Part shown: positions 24,916-33,233 of the stretch, piece after piece | Numbering within the stretch: the stretch's first letter is position 1 | Layout of the letters: each line of letters opens with the position of its first letter | Source of the DNA: Microbacterium lacticum | GTDB lineage: Bacteria > Actinomycetota > Actinomycetes > Actinomycetales > Microbacteriaceae | Assembly: GCF_006716815.1 (NCBI RefSeq) | Contig: NZ_VFPS01000002.1 | Coordinates: 186,001 to 250,000, forward strand | Length of the DNA stretch: 64,000 nucleotides | Direction: 5' to 3' | Position numbers and translations under genes: made by a program | The notes under the pieces: model-generated | Databases searched by the model: none | What the model was told of the DNA's origin: nothing | What the model saw: only the letters and a program-made list of their open reading frames with translations

Positions 24916-27450
24916 ATGCCGCGCCTCTCTAAACCAGGCACGGGCCGCCAGAGCGCACGGCTCTCTCCCCAGTTCAGAGAGCTCACTGCCGCCTTTGATG
25001 CCGAGCGAGCACGCCTCGCCGAAACCGCCCCGGACGAAGTAGATCCTGCGTTGGTCGTCGTGTTCGATCTGGCGGGCACCGTACAGGACTTCCAGAACGC
25101 AATCGACAAGATCGACGGATTCGAGTTCTTGTCCCAGCTCCTGGGGGATCGCACCGATCCCGACGACGACTTCCACATGACCGAACGAGAGGCTGGTCGC
25201 ACAAACAAGCCCGTACAGCACTCTCTATACATGGTGATGTCGAGTGCTAAAGCGATCGATGAACTCCTGCGACTCTTCGCGCTGTGGCAAGCAGACCCGT
25301 CCGCTAAGTTCGAGCATGGACTCGGCAAGTTCAAGGATGCGTTCCATCAGCTGACTTCGATCAGACGATGGGGACCCGAAGACCGCATCCGAGAGACCGG
25401 CCTTCGCGAGCGTTGGCAAGAAACCCTCGACATGATTGGCCAATCGGTCAGCACCGTAAGAGTCGAGGTAGAGCTTTGGTATAGGCGGGACTCCTCGCAA
25501 CGAGCTGCGGCCGAGTCGCACGTGGAGCAGGTTATCGCCGCGAGTGGTGGTCGTATCCTGGATCGTTCACAGATCGGCGACATCACCTATCACGCTCTTC
25601 TTGCAGAGCTGCCGATCCAGCAGGTGCGGACGGTGCTCACTGATGGGGCCGCTGCAATCCGTTTGCTCACCACCGACGATGTGATGTTCGTCAGCCCGTT
25701 CACACCCATGACTGTTGCTCCGGCCGCCACAGACCCCGTGGCGGAAGTGCGGCTGCCCGCAGGCGAGCGTGTCGAAGGGTTGCCGCGGGTCGCGCTCTTG
25801 GATGGGTTGCCCTTCCAGAACCATGATGCGTTGACTGGCCGACTCATGATCGATGACCCAGAGGACCTCGGCGACAACTACTCAAATGCTGCCCGTAACC
25901 ACGGCACTGCAATGGCATCGCTCATCATCCATGGCGATCTGTCGGCGCCTGCTGAGCCGCTAGATCGTCCACTTTACGTGCGACCAATCATGAGGCCGCA
26001 CGAACTGTCCACGACCCATGAACAGGTCAATCCGGAGCGACTCTTCCCCGACCTGCTACACCGCGCGATTCGCCGCATCCAAGAGGGTGAAGGCGGCCGG
26101 GACGCCACTGCTCCCAGCGTCCGAATCGTCAATCTATCCATCGGAGCTCAGGCACGGGCTCTTGCTCGCCGGATGAGTCCTGTCGGTCGACTACTGGATT
26201 GGTTGGCGCACACCTACAACCTTCTCTTCATCGTCAGCGCTGGCAACCACACCGCCCCCATCACGATTCCCGCAACCTCAGCAAGCACGGTGGAGACGGC
26301 GCGACACGCGGCGACCCGGGCGGTCCACGAGAAGAGCATCCTCAAAGGAATCCTGCCTCCTGGCGATGCACTCAATGCTCTAACCATCGGCGCCACCCAC
26401 AACGACGGGCTAGGCGACACCGAGACCTCCGACGCGGTATGGGACATCACCGATCCAGGAGCGCCGGCCTACTACGGGGCAACGGGGCCTGGCGTTGATC
26501 GCTCTATCAAACCTGACCTTCACCACATCGGGGGTCGGGCGCTCTACGTCCGACCCGTCATCGTGCCTGGCCAGGACAAGGTGGACCTCGAACTAGCCCA
26601 TACCGCCCTGACCGGACCCGGACTTCAAGTTGCGGCACCTGGAAGGAGTGGCGCAACGAATCGCACGATTTTCACCTTTGGCACTAGCAATGCCACGGCA
26701 CTGGTCACGCGTGAAGCGAGCCGTCTGTTCGACATCCTTGAAGCTGACGTTGACGGAAAAGAAGACTCGCCCCTGCCAGGCCCGGAGTATCACCCACTTC
26801 TGGTACGAGCACTCCTCACGCACGCGAGCAGTTGGGGGGAATGGGAAGCTCGATTTCGCCGAGATCTCGGTATCCCCGCGCAGGATGCTCGCCGTAAGCT
26901 CTCAGCGATGCTCGGATACGGCAGACTCGATACCGCCCGCCTCGGAGCAGCCGCCACCAATCGTGCTGTGCTTATTGCCGGCGGCCGCATTGGCGGAGAC
27001 CAACGACACACGTACGAGCTCCCTCTCCCGCCATCGCTCCGATCACGAGCGGCGTGGCATCGCTTCACCATCACGCTTGCGTACGCGGTACCTACGGTGG
27101 GACAGCTCACGCGTTATCGCGGGGCTAAGGTCTACTTCGACACCCCGGACACGAAGCTCGCGGCAGGAGATCGGATAGAAGGGGAGCACTTCACTGTCAG
27201 GCGTGGAAGCCTCCAACACGAACTCGTCCAAGGTTCACGAGCGATGACCTTCGGGGACGGCGACGCGTTCCCGATACACGTCGAGTGCATGGACGATGCC
27301 CAGCATCTTCCCAAGAAGAAGAACGTTCGCTACGCCCTCGTCGTTTCTATCGAAACAGCTGAGGAAGTCTCGACTACCATTCATGACGAGGTTCGGGCCA
27401 GACTCCGCCAGCAGGCGCGCGAACGAGCCCAAGAGCGTGTGCGGAGCTAG
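24916..27450 (+). CDS. ietS: S8 subtilisin-like serine protease, IetS-like toxin/effector
   Basis: An 844-residue protein. Residues 1-280 are a helical N-terminal region of unknown role. The peptidase domain follows with the S8 triad: Asp296 in RVALLDGLP, His329 in NHGTAMAS and Ser591 in FGTSNATAL. The long spacing between His and Ser and the roughly 230-residue C-terminal beta-rich region fit the large IetS-type subtilases. There is no signal peptide, so it acts in the cytoplasm. No clear ribosome binding site precedes ATG 24916. Before the IS insertion it lay about 80 bases after ietA, evidently in one operon. All catalytic motifs are intact. Confidence 0.87.
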   Translation: MPRLSKPGTGRQSARLSPQFRELTAAFDAERARLAETAPDEVDPALVVVFDLAGTVQDFQNAIDKIDGFEFLSQLLGDRTDPDDDFHMTEREAGRTNKPVQHSLYMVMSSAKAIDELLRLFALWQADPSAKFEHGLGKFKDAFHQLTSIRRWGPEDRIRETGLRERWQETLDMIGQSVSTVRVEVELWYRRDSSQRAAAESHVEQVIAASGGRILDRSQIGDITYHALLAELPIQQVRTVLTDGAAAIRLLTTDDVMFVSPFTPMTVAPAATDPVAEVRLPAGERVEGLPRVALLDGLPFQNHDALTGRLMIDDPEDLGDNYSNAARNHGTAMASLIIHGDLSAPAEPLDRPLYVRPIMRPHELSTTHEQVNPERLFPDLLHRAIRRIQEGEGGRDATAPSVRIVNLSIGAQARALARRMSPVGRLLDWLAHTYNLLFIVSAGNHTAPITIPATSASTVETARHAATRAVHEKSILKGILPPGDALNALTIGATHNDGLGDTETSDAVWDITDPGAPAYYGATGPGVDRSIKPDLHHIGGRALYVRPVIVPGQDKVDLELAHTALTGPGLQVAAPGRSGATNRTIFTFGTSNATALVTREASRLFDILEADVDGKEDSPLPGPEYHPLLVRALLTHASSWGEWEARFRRDLGIPAQDARRKLSAMLGYGRLDTARLGAAATNRAVLIAGGRIGGDQRHTYELPLPPSLRSRAAWHRFTITLAYAVPTVGQLTRYRGAKVYFDTPDTKLAAGDRIEGEHFTVRRGSLQHELVQGSRAMTFGDGDAFPIHVECMDDAQHLPKKKNVRYALVVSIETAEEVSTTIHDEVRARLRQQARERAQERVRS

Positions 27451-27559
27451 CAGAGCGCTCAACGTGCCATGCGGTATTCGAGGTTAGGCGACTCGGAGAG
27501 CAACGAGCGATCTTTCCTTCTGCTTTTGCGGATCGAGATTGGTTTCTTCTGTTGTGCCT

Positions 27560-27937
27560 CTACCGCTCCCGGCCGTGAGGATCGCGGAGCGCGACACCTG
27601 CACGGAGCAGGTTCGTGCGAACTGTGCTCGCGTTGAAGCCCACCTTGGCGCCGACCCGGGCCAGCGACTCGCCCTGCTCGTACCGGCGGCACATCTCCAG
27701 CACCTGCTCCGGTGACGGCTGCTCACCACGCAGTCGTACCCCGCGGTCCCGCAGACGCTCAGCGAGCCGCTGACGACTTACCCCCAGATCGCCCGCGATC
27801 AGCCGCAGGATCTCACCGGACCTGTAACGGCGCTCTGCCTCGTCCAGCATCGCCTCCGTGAGACGCGGCACCGGGCACGGCAGACGCTGCGCGAACTCCC
27901 GCGAAATCGCCGCTGGCCTGGGCCGACGCCGGATCAT
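27560..27937 (-). CDS. Helix-turn-helix protein near the integrase
   Basis: A protein of about 125 residues with two repeated helix-turn-helix units: EAERRYRSGEILRLIAGDLG continuing VSRQRLAERL, and CRRYEQGESLARVGAKVGFN continuing ASTVRTNLL. Such double resolvase-type helix-turn-helix proteins resemble the DNA-binding part of recombinases and are often found next to integrases, where they may regulate excision. The start is uncertain: ATG 27937 gives the usual MIRRRPRPAAIS; the frame is open to 28084. It is on the same strand as the integrase and downstream of it. Confidence 0.6.
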   Translation of the reverse strand: MIRRRPRPAAISREFAQRLPCPVPRLTEAMLDEAERRYRSGEILRLIAGDLGVSRQRLAERLRDRGVRLRGEQPSPEQVLEMCRRYEQGESLARVGAKVGFNASTVRTNLLRAGVALRDPHGRER

Positions 27938-28072
27938 CCGGTGCGTGGCGATGACCCGTTGCAGGGGCGGGGCAAGGTTCGAGCACTGTCGCGCTACCTC
28001 CACTCTTTTTTCACGGCCCCGACCCCTTGTAAACACTGGGATCGCGGCTTTCACGGAACTGCCGAAATGGCC

Positions 28073-28104
28073 CCGTGACAACACTTTGACAACATCTGAA
28101 CGCA
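28073..28104. repeat. Candidate integrase arm-site copy 1
   Basis: A 32-base segment containing GTGACAACA and TTGACAACATCTG. It recurs at 47313-47344 with two mismatches. It lies 45 bases beyond the 3' end of the integrase gene. Confidence 0.6.
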
Positions 28105-28130
28105 GCTTTGTGGCGCGGGAGGGTCGCGGA

Positions 28131-28165
28131 TGTTGTCACACGCTGTTGTCACACGCTGTTGTCAC
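28131..28165. repeat. Three 13-base tandem repeats at the integrase 3' end
   Basis: TGTTGTCAC occurs at 28131, 28144 and 28157, separated by ACGC. The complement, GTGACAACA, is the same word as in the arm-site segment at 28073-28104. The third repeat overlaps the last codons of the integrase. Clustered arm-type binding sites of a tyrosine recombinase are the simplest reading. Confidence 0.6.
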
Positions 28166-29312
28166 GAGACAGAACGGCGATCACATCGGACGATGCCGCC
28201 GCCATCCCGAGAGCCTCCGACACGGTGTCAAGATCGTCGTCGAACAGGTCGGCATAGGTATCGAGGGTCATCACCGCCGAGGCGTGGCCCAGCATCCTTT
28301 GCACTGCTTTGACGTGCGCTCCGGCTGAGATGGCGAGCGACGCGGCGGTGTGATGGAGGTCATGCGGCGTGACGCGCGGGAACGATGGCGGGGGCTGCCC
28401 GCCGAGCGCCAGCGCGTCGGCGATCGCCTGGTCGGCAGAGACTTGCGCTAGCGTCACAGCGCCGTTGAACCAGCCGCTCGTGGACTTCGGGCGCCGCAGG
28501 TGACTCGTGCCGCCACCGAACACCAGCTCGTCGCGTCCGCGGCCAATGACGAGCCGATCCATCGTCTCGGCCAGGAAGGGCGGGTAGGGCACCTGGCGCT
28601 TCTCGTGGGTCTTCGGCGTGCCGACGTGGATGGCGCTGCCGACTTCGACCGCGTTCTCCTCGACGCTCACCCGCCGCCGACGAAGGTCGACATGCTTGAC
28701 GCGCAACCCAGTCGCCTCGCCCCAACGGAGGCCCGTGTAGGCAAGGAACACCACCAATTCAGGCTGAGACGACTCGCGCGCAAGATCGGCGACCTGCTGA
28801 TGGGTGAGGTAGGCGCGAGGCTTCGCGACCTTCCGCGGGAGTTTGACGCCGCGTGCCGGGTTCGACGCGATGCGACGGTCGCGCAGGGCGACATCGAGGA
28901 TGCCGGCGAGTACTTCGTGCGCCCGGCGCACGGTCGTCGGGCTGTGCGTCTTGGCAAGCTCCGAGGTCCACGCCTGGACCTCCGAATGCCGGATGCTGCC
29001 GACCGCGCGCCGCTCCCACTTCGGTCGCACGTGGATGCGCCACGCGGAGTCGATGCTGCGGAACGTCGACGGCTTGAGATCCGCCTGTCGTGACGCGAGC
29101 CACTCCGCCCCCAGCAATCCGAGCGGGGCCCGCGAGTCCGACGGATCGACGAACTCGCCGCGGTTCTTCGAGATCTCGACTTCGGCGAGGCGGATCTCCG
29201 CCTCGTGCTTCGTGCGAAAGCCCCGCAGGGTCGCCTGCAGCCCGTTTGGCTTGCGGTAGCTGATCCGGTACCGCCGTCCGGCGGCGACCGAGTACGAGTG
29301 GATGCTGCCCAT
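28149..29312 (-). CDS. Tyrosine-family site-specific integrase
   Basis: A 387-residue integrase. An N-terminal arm-binding region (YRISYRKPNGLQATLRGFRT) is followed by a SAM-like core-binding domain (about 70-155) and the catalytic domain: Arg in AYTGLRWGEATGL, Lys in TPKTHEKRQ, His317, His343 in LGHAS and the nucleophile Tyr353 in TLDTYADLF. The second catalytic Arg, normally in HDLR, is His320 here (HDLHHTAAS), a single CGT-to-CAT change. If the sequence is right, strand exchange should be impaired. It probably served to integrate the surrounding element, with arm-like repeats just beyond its 3' end. Confidence 0.9.
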   Translation of the reverse strand: MGSIHSYSVAAGRRYRISYRKPNGLQATLRGFRTKHEAEIRLAEVEISKNRGEFVDPSDSRAPLGLLGAEWLASRQADLKPSTFRSIDSAWRIHVRPKWERRAVGSIRHSEVQAWTSELAKTHSPTTVRRAHEVLAGILDVALRDRRIASNPARGVKLPRKVAKPRAYLTHQQVADLARESSQPELVVFLAYTGLRWGEATGLRVKHVDLRRRRVSVEENAVEVGSAIHVGTPKTHEKRQVPYPPFLAETMDRLVIGRGRDELVFGGGTSHLRRPKSTSGWFNGAVTLAQVSADQAIADALALGGQPPPSFPRVTPHDLHHTAASLAISAGAHVKAVQRMLGHASAVMTLDTYADLFDDDLDTVSEALGMAAASSDVIAVLSRDNSV

Positions 29313-29341
29313 GGCTCAGTGTTCTCCCGTCGTCATGCCGG

Positions 29342-29686
29342 TCAGAGATCGAGGAAGTCGCCCAACCACGTGCGTACTGCGGCGAAACAGTCGAGGGACA
29401 CTTCACCGGCTACTCCCGTGAGCCGATCGCGCGACAACGTGCGGGGCTGCTCCGTCATGACCCACGACGGTCGTTCCAGCCCGCTCGGCCCCTCGACGCG
29501 AACGTGGTTCGGCCATCCTCGATCGGTGGTCGTGATCGGCAGCACGATAGCGAGGGTCGTGACCGCATCCAGATATCCTGCGGACGCGATGATCAGCACG
29601 GGGCGACGACCGCCTTGCTCTCTGCCGCGCACGGGCTCGAGCGTCGCCCAGGCCACGACGCCCGGGGCGAGCTCGGGTGTGGTCAC
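29342..29686 (-). CDS. MazF/PemK-like toxin (type II endoribonuclease)
   Basis: A 114-residue protein with the MazF/PemK fold: PGVVAWATLEPVRGREQGGRRP, then VLIIASAGY, VLPITTTDRGWPNHV and a C-terminal QPRTLSRDRLTGVAGEV. Toxins of this family cleave mRNA or tRNA and are neutralised by the partner made just upstream. GTG 29686 overlaps the antitoxin stop by four bases (GTGA). The length is normal and nothing essential appears lost. Confidence 0.88.
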   Translation of the reverse strand: MTTPELAPGVVAWATLEPVRGREQGGRRPVLIIASAGYLDAVTTLAIVLPITTTDRGWPNHVRVEGPSGLERPSWVMTEQPRTLSRDRLTGVAGEVSLDCFAAVRTWLGDFLDL

Positions 29687-29916
29687 GAGGCGTCGGCCAG
29701 TTCCGTGCGCTCCCAGTCTCCCGTCTCCGCAGCGTGCGACGCCACATCGGCGCTGCTCGACGCGTCGATTGCGGCCTTCAGCAGCCGCAGACGCCGCCGT
29801 CTGTCCTCGGCGTCGGCGAGGTACGCAAGATGCGCGCCGAGCGTGAGCCCGTCGCGGGCGGCTTGATCCTTGAGCCGGTCGCGGAGCTCGTCGCTGACTT
29901 TGATCGTCGTAGTCAT
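29683..29916 (-). CDS. Antitoxin of the MazF-like pair (ribbon-helix-helix)
   Basis: A 77-residue protein. MTTTIKVSDELRDRLKDQAA is a ribbon-helix-helix DNA-binding start, and the acidic C-terminal half should wrap the toxin. I choose ATG 29916. A palindrome, ATACTC-N-GAGTAT, overlaps this start codon, so the protein probably represses its own operon. It overlaps the toxin gene. Confidence 0.83.
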   Translation of the reverse strand: MTTTIKVSDELRDRLKDQAARDGLTLGAHLAYLADAEDRRRRLRLLKAAIDASSSADVASHAAETGDWERTELADAS

Positions 29917-29927
29917 ACTCGGAGTAT
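29915..29927. promoter_or_regulatory. Palindromic operator of the MazEF-like operon
   Basis: ATACTCGGAGTAT is a perfect inverted repeat around one central base and overlaps the antitoxin start codon. This is typical for ribbon-helix-helix autorepression. Confidence 0.65.
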
Positions 29928-29958
29928 ACCGTCGACCGATCACGCCCGGCAGTGGTGA

Positions 29959-31116
29959 TCACAGCGAGGGTCCGCCGCGCGAGGGCGATGCGCTGGGTGT
30001 GATCCACTGCGCGGACGCCTGGACGTCGCGCTCGCGCGCTGCCCGCCGCAGTTCGGCGTGCGCAGCGCGCATGGCGTCCTGCGCCAGAAGGTCCAGGTCG
30101 AGCGCGTGGAGTGGGGTGGAGACGAGCGGCACAGGCGCACGGTCCACAGCGAGCCGGGCATCGAGACTCGCGAGCTCGCCACGCACAGTCGCTTCCCACG
30201 ACAGCTCGTCGAGGTGAGCGGGCTTGTTCGGGCGTGACATCGCCCACGCGCGACGGTCAATCTGGGTCAAAATTCGATTGCTGGGGCTCGTCCCGTCGTG
30301 CTCAGCGCTCCACTCCGCGATGAGTTGGGCCCGGTTCGCCTCGATCTGCGCCGACCGCCGCGAGAGAGGCCGTACCACGCGGGCAAGTTCGGCAACCTCG
30401 CCGTCACCGTCGAGCATGAATCCGTGACGGGCAAGTGCGGCGAGCCATTGCGGATCGGTGCGCGCGGCGAGATCGCCCTCGGCGTTGATCACGGTGTGGA
30501 GCTTCATGGCGACCCGCGAGTCGACGTTGGACCACTTGCCGTCAGCGCCGAGCACCTTCACGTTCAACCAGAGGTGGCGGTGGGCGTGCGGGTCGAGCGC
30601 GCGCGAGCGCCGATGGTCGAGCTCGACCACCTCGATGCGGGTGATGTCTTCCCGAATGAGTCCGCCATGACCGCGACGTGCGTTCAGCTCGTTCAGCCAG
30701 GTAGTGAGGATCTGGTCACGCAGGCGATTCTGCAGCGACTCGAATTCGGACGCGAGCTCCGGATGCAGCAACGCCGCGATGCTGTACGACTTCGGGTGGT
30801 TCAGCGTCGCGTCGAGCAAGAGATCGGCGTCCGCGCTGAGCCGCTGGCTTCCACGCTTCTCCCCCGTCACCGGGTCATGACCCGTGAGCCACACCCGGAG
30901 CGCTCCTGCCGATAGCTCGTCGGCTGCGATTGCGCCATCCGTCACAACGAATCTCGTGACGCTCGCATCGGTGGCGCTGCTGTAACGCTCGAGCGCGTCA
31001 GATCCGGTCGAGGGGTGGAGATGAGCGTCGCAGGTACCCTTCACTGCGTAGTCGATCGCTCGCCCGACTCCTCCGGAGCCGGCGCCCCTCTTCCAACGTT
31101 GGAGACCTCCGCGCAT
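29959..31116 (-). CDS. Short MobF-type relaxase lacking the helicase part
   Basis: A 385-residue protein with a TrwC-like relaxase domain. TLNHPKSYSIAALLHPEL matches the conserved family segment, and ALDPHAHRHLWLNVKV carries the His triad. Unlike the 1187-residue relaxase at 17033, the frame ends after about 385 residues with no helicase motifs, 43 bases before the toxin-antitoxin operon. It is either a truncated remnant or a relaxase that relies on another helicase. An early in-frame start may be internal; the basic GGVGRAIDYAVKG start fits. Confidence 0.75.
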   Translation of the reverse strand: MRGGLQRWKRGAGSGGVGRAIDYAVKGTCDAHLHPSTGSDALERYSSATDASVTRFVVTDGAIAADELSAGALRVWLTGHDPVTGEKRGSQRLSADADLLLDATLNHPKSYSIAALLHPELASEFESLQNRLRDQILTTWLNELNARRGHGGLIREDITRIEVVELDHRRSRALDPHAHRHLWLNVKVLGADGKWSNVDSRVAMKLHTVINAEGDLAARTDPQWLAALARHGFMLDGDGEVAELARVVRPLSRRSAQIEANRAQLIAEWSAEHDGTSPSNRILTQIDRRAWAMSRPNKPAHLDELSWEATVRGELASLDARLAVDRAPVPLVSTPLHALDLDLLAQDAMRAAHAELRRAARERDVQASAQWITPSASPSRGGPSL

Positions 31117-31313
31117 GGCGCTAGGTTAGGAGCGTATTTGCACCTTGGCCAGCATTTTTTGCGCCATGCGGACATGTGTAGCGGGATGCAGCAGGTTGAC
31201 GCTCTACACGCGGGACCACCCAGTGGTGCCTGCGTGCATTGCTCCCTTCTCTCGGCTTCCGTGATCCGTCGATCGTTGTCTGGTCGGCAGTTCGTTGAGG
31301 TCGCTCGTTTAGC
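31117..31313. other. Intergenic region before an IS481 element
   Basis: I see no gene here. It contains the promoter side of the short relaxase and ends with TTTAGC at the left border of the IS481 element, which does not match the sequence on the other side of that element. Confidence 0.4.
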
Positions 31314-32415
31314 TGTGATGTCCAGGGACGTTGTTGCGTGTATCGCTCGTGATTTCTGAGGGGTGAAGGCCTCCGGTTGCGAGAGTGGAGCTGTTTAGAA
31401 ACCGCTCACGCAACACAGGAGGCCTTCATGTCCCACGCTAACGCTGCTCTGACCCCGCGCGCTCGTTTGCGGCTGGCCAAGCTCATTGTCGAAGAGCATT
31501 GGTCCGCCACTGTCGCGGCGAAGATGTTCATGACCTCGCCGCCTACGGCGCGGAAGTGGGCCGCCAGGTTCCGCGTCGAGGGGGCAGCAGGGATGCTCGA
31601 CAGATCCAGCCGGCCGCGATCGATGCCGACCAAGACCCCTCCCGAGCTGGTCAAACGGATCGTGAAGGCACGGTGGCGACGCCGGCTCGGCCCGGCGCAG
31701 ATCGCCGCGGAGCTCGGCCTCCCGACCTCGACTGTTCATGCGGTACTGGTGCGCGCGCGGATCAACAGACTCAGTCATATCGATCGGGTTACCGGCGAAC
31801 CCATCCGCCGATACGAGCATCCCCATCCCGGATCGATGATTCACGTCGACGTGACCAAATTCGGCAGCATCCCCGATGGTGGTGGCTGGCGGTTCGTCGG
31901 CAAGCAGCAAGGAGACAAACACAAGGCGACGACGGCTCTCCGCACGGGAAGAACCAGCAAAGGTCACCCGAACATCGGCACCGCATTCGTCCATACCGTT
32001 ATCGATGACTACTCCCGCGTTGCCTACGCCGAGATCTGCGCCGACGAGAAAGCCGTCACGGCGATCGGTGTCCTTGAACGCGCTGTCGCCTGGTTCGCAG
32101 ATCGCGGCGTCACAGTCGAGCGCGTCTTATCCGACAACGGGTCGGCCTATCGCTCCTACGCATGGCGAGATGCCTGCACCCTGCTCGGCGTCCGACACAA
32201 GCGCACCCGCCCCTATCGTCCACAGACCAATGGCAAGATCGAGCGGTTCCACCGCACCCTCGCCGACGGCTGGGCCTACGCACGCTTCTACGGATCAGAA
32301 TCCGAACGCCGAGCCGCGCTACCCGCCTGGCTACACACCTACAATCATCACAGGCACCACTCCGCAGTCGGAGCCGCACCCATCAGCAGACTCAACAACC
32401 TGCCTGGACATCACA
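31314..32415 (+). mobile_element. IS481-family insertion sequence, type D (1102 bp), no target duplication
   Basis: The termini are TGTGATGTCCAGG at the left and its near-complement CCTGGACATCACA at the right. The left flank is TTTAGC and the right flank GCTAGC, so the usual perfect 6-bp duplication is absent. This points to a deletion or recombination at the left border. Confidence 0.88.
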
Positions 32416-32420
32416 GCTAG
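31428..32420 (+). CDS. IS481-family transposase (type D)
   Basis: A 330-residue DDE transposase starting at ATG 31428 after AGGAGG. It has an N-terminal MSHANAALTPRARLRLAKL, a helix-turn-helix around TVAAKMFMTSPPTARKW, and a core with acidic residues in IDDYSRVAYAEI, VLSDNGSAYRS and TNGKIERFHRTL. The TAG stop is supplied by GCTAGC outside the element, as in the other three types. Confidence 0.92.
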   Translation: MSHANAALTPRARLRLAKLIVEEHWSATVAAKMFMTSPPTARKWAARFRVEGAAGMLDRSSRPRSMPTKTPPELVKRIVKARWRRRLGPAQIAAELGLPTSTVHAVLVRARINRLSHIDRVTGEPIRRYEHPHPGSMIHVDVTKFGSIPDGGGWRFVGKQQGDKHKATTALRTGRTSKGHPNIGTAFVHTVIDDYSRVAYAEICADEKAVTAIGVLERAVAWFADRGVTVERVLSDNGSAYRSYAWRDACTLLGVRHKRTRPYRPQTNGKIERFHRTLADGWAYARFYGSESERRAALPAWLHTYNHHRHHSAVGAAPISRLNNLPGHHS

Positions 32421-32568
32421 CCCGGGCGGCACGCAGGGCTACGCCGAGGTTGCAGTCCTGATCGCCGTGCTTGGATTCCTCGCACGAACACTCGGTCTCG
32501 GGATCGTCGCCCTCGTCCTCTCAGCGCGGGTCCGCAGCGAAGGCGTAGACGTCTACCGCCCTACCTGA
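32416..32568 (+). pseudogene. C-terminal remnant of a membrane protein cut by the IS481 element
   Basis: The frame entering from the element reads GGTQGYAEVAVLIAVLGFLA and continues ARTLGLGIVALVL before TGA at 32566. There is one clear hydrophobic segment and no start codon. No matching N-terminal half is visible on the other side of the element, in keeping with the missing target duplication. Confidence 0.45.
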
Positions 32569-32661
32569 CCGATGGGCGACCTGCTCTAGGCCGAGATGCA
32601 CGCAGAGGGACCGTCCCGTCACACCCTTCCTCTTACTTGCGCGTCACGCTAGTATTGTGGT

Positions 32662-32940
32662 GTGAAGTTCACGGATCGGGACATCGAGGAGTACTGGCTC
32701 GGTGGTCCGGCACCGCGACGCGTGCCACCAGACGTCCGGAAGCGTCTGGCGCGCAAGCTCCAAATGCTCGAGGCGGCGGCGGAGCTGCAGGATCTGAGGA
32801 TCCCGCCCTCAAACCACCTCGAGAAGCTGCAGGGTGACCGGGCGGGCAAGTACAGCATCCGGGTCAACGACCAATGGAGACTGGTCTTCGACTGGGACGG
32901 AGGGGAAGCGAACAATGTCGCATTCATCGACTATCACTGA
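32662..32940 (+). CDS. higB: HigB-family toxin
   Basis: A 92-residue RelE/HigB-fold mRNA interferase. HLEKLQGDRAGKYSIRVNDQ is followed by WRLVFDW and ends AFIDYH, the normal C-terminus of the plasmid-maintenance killer family. It starts at GTG 32662, where a TAGTAT hexamer lies nine bases upstream, suggesting a leaderless or nearly leaderless message. The antitoxin follows with a 26-base overlap, the reverse order typical of higBA. The toxin should cut ribosome-bound mRNA. Confidence 0.9.
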   Translation: MKFTDRDIEEYWLGGPAPRRVPPDVRKRLARKLQMLEAAAELQDLRIPPSNHLEKLQGDRAGKYSIRVNDQWRLVFDWDGGEANNVAFIDYH

Positions 32941-33214
32941 CGAGCTCTCGACGCCGGGTGAAATCCTGCTCGAGGAGTTTCTCGAACCGTTCGGGCTGAG
33001 CCAGTATGAGCTCGCCAAGCGCATCGGCGTCGATCAGGCACGCGTCTCGCGGATCGTCCGCGGCAAGCAGGCGATTACCGCGGACACCGCGTTGCGCCTC
33101 GGCGCGTTCTTCGGCACCACACCGCAGTTCTGGCTCCGGCTGCAGGAAGGCTACGACCTTGCGCTCGCCCGCACCGAAACGCCGACCAGCGCAATCCAGC
33201 CGCTGAGCGCCTGA
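32915..33214 (+). CDS. higA: HigA-family antitoxin
   Basis: A 99-residue XRE-type protein. PGEILLEEFLEPFGLSQYEL then AKRIGVDQARVSRIVRGKQ is the HigA helix-turn-helix, followed by ITADTALRLGAFFGTTPQFW. ATG 32915 has GGAGGGGAAG upstream. It overlaps higB, so translation is coupled. It should bind the toxin and repress the operon. Confidence 0.9.
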   Translation: MSHSSTITDELSTPGEILLEEFLEPFGLSQYELAKRIGVDQARVSRIVRGKQAITADTALRLGAFFGTTPQFWLRLQEGYDLALARTETPTSAIQPLSA

Positions 33215-33233
33215 CCCTTCAACGCCCGCAAGA

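Noticed and set aside
28131..28165. Three short repeats considered as a CRISPR array
   Set aside because: The repeat is 9 bases with 4-base spacers of identical sequence, there are no cas genes, and the array overlaps the integrase end. It fits protein-binding sites better.
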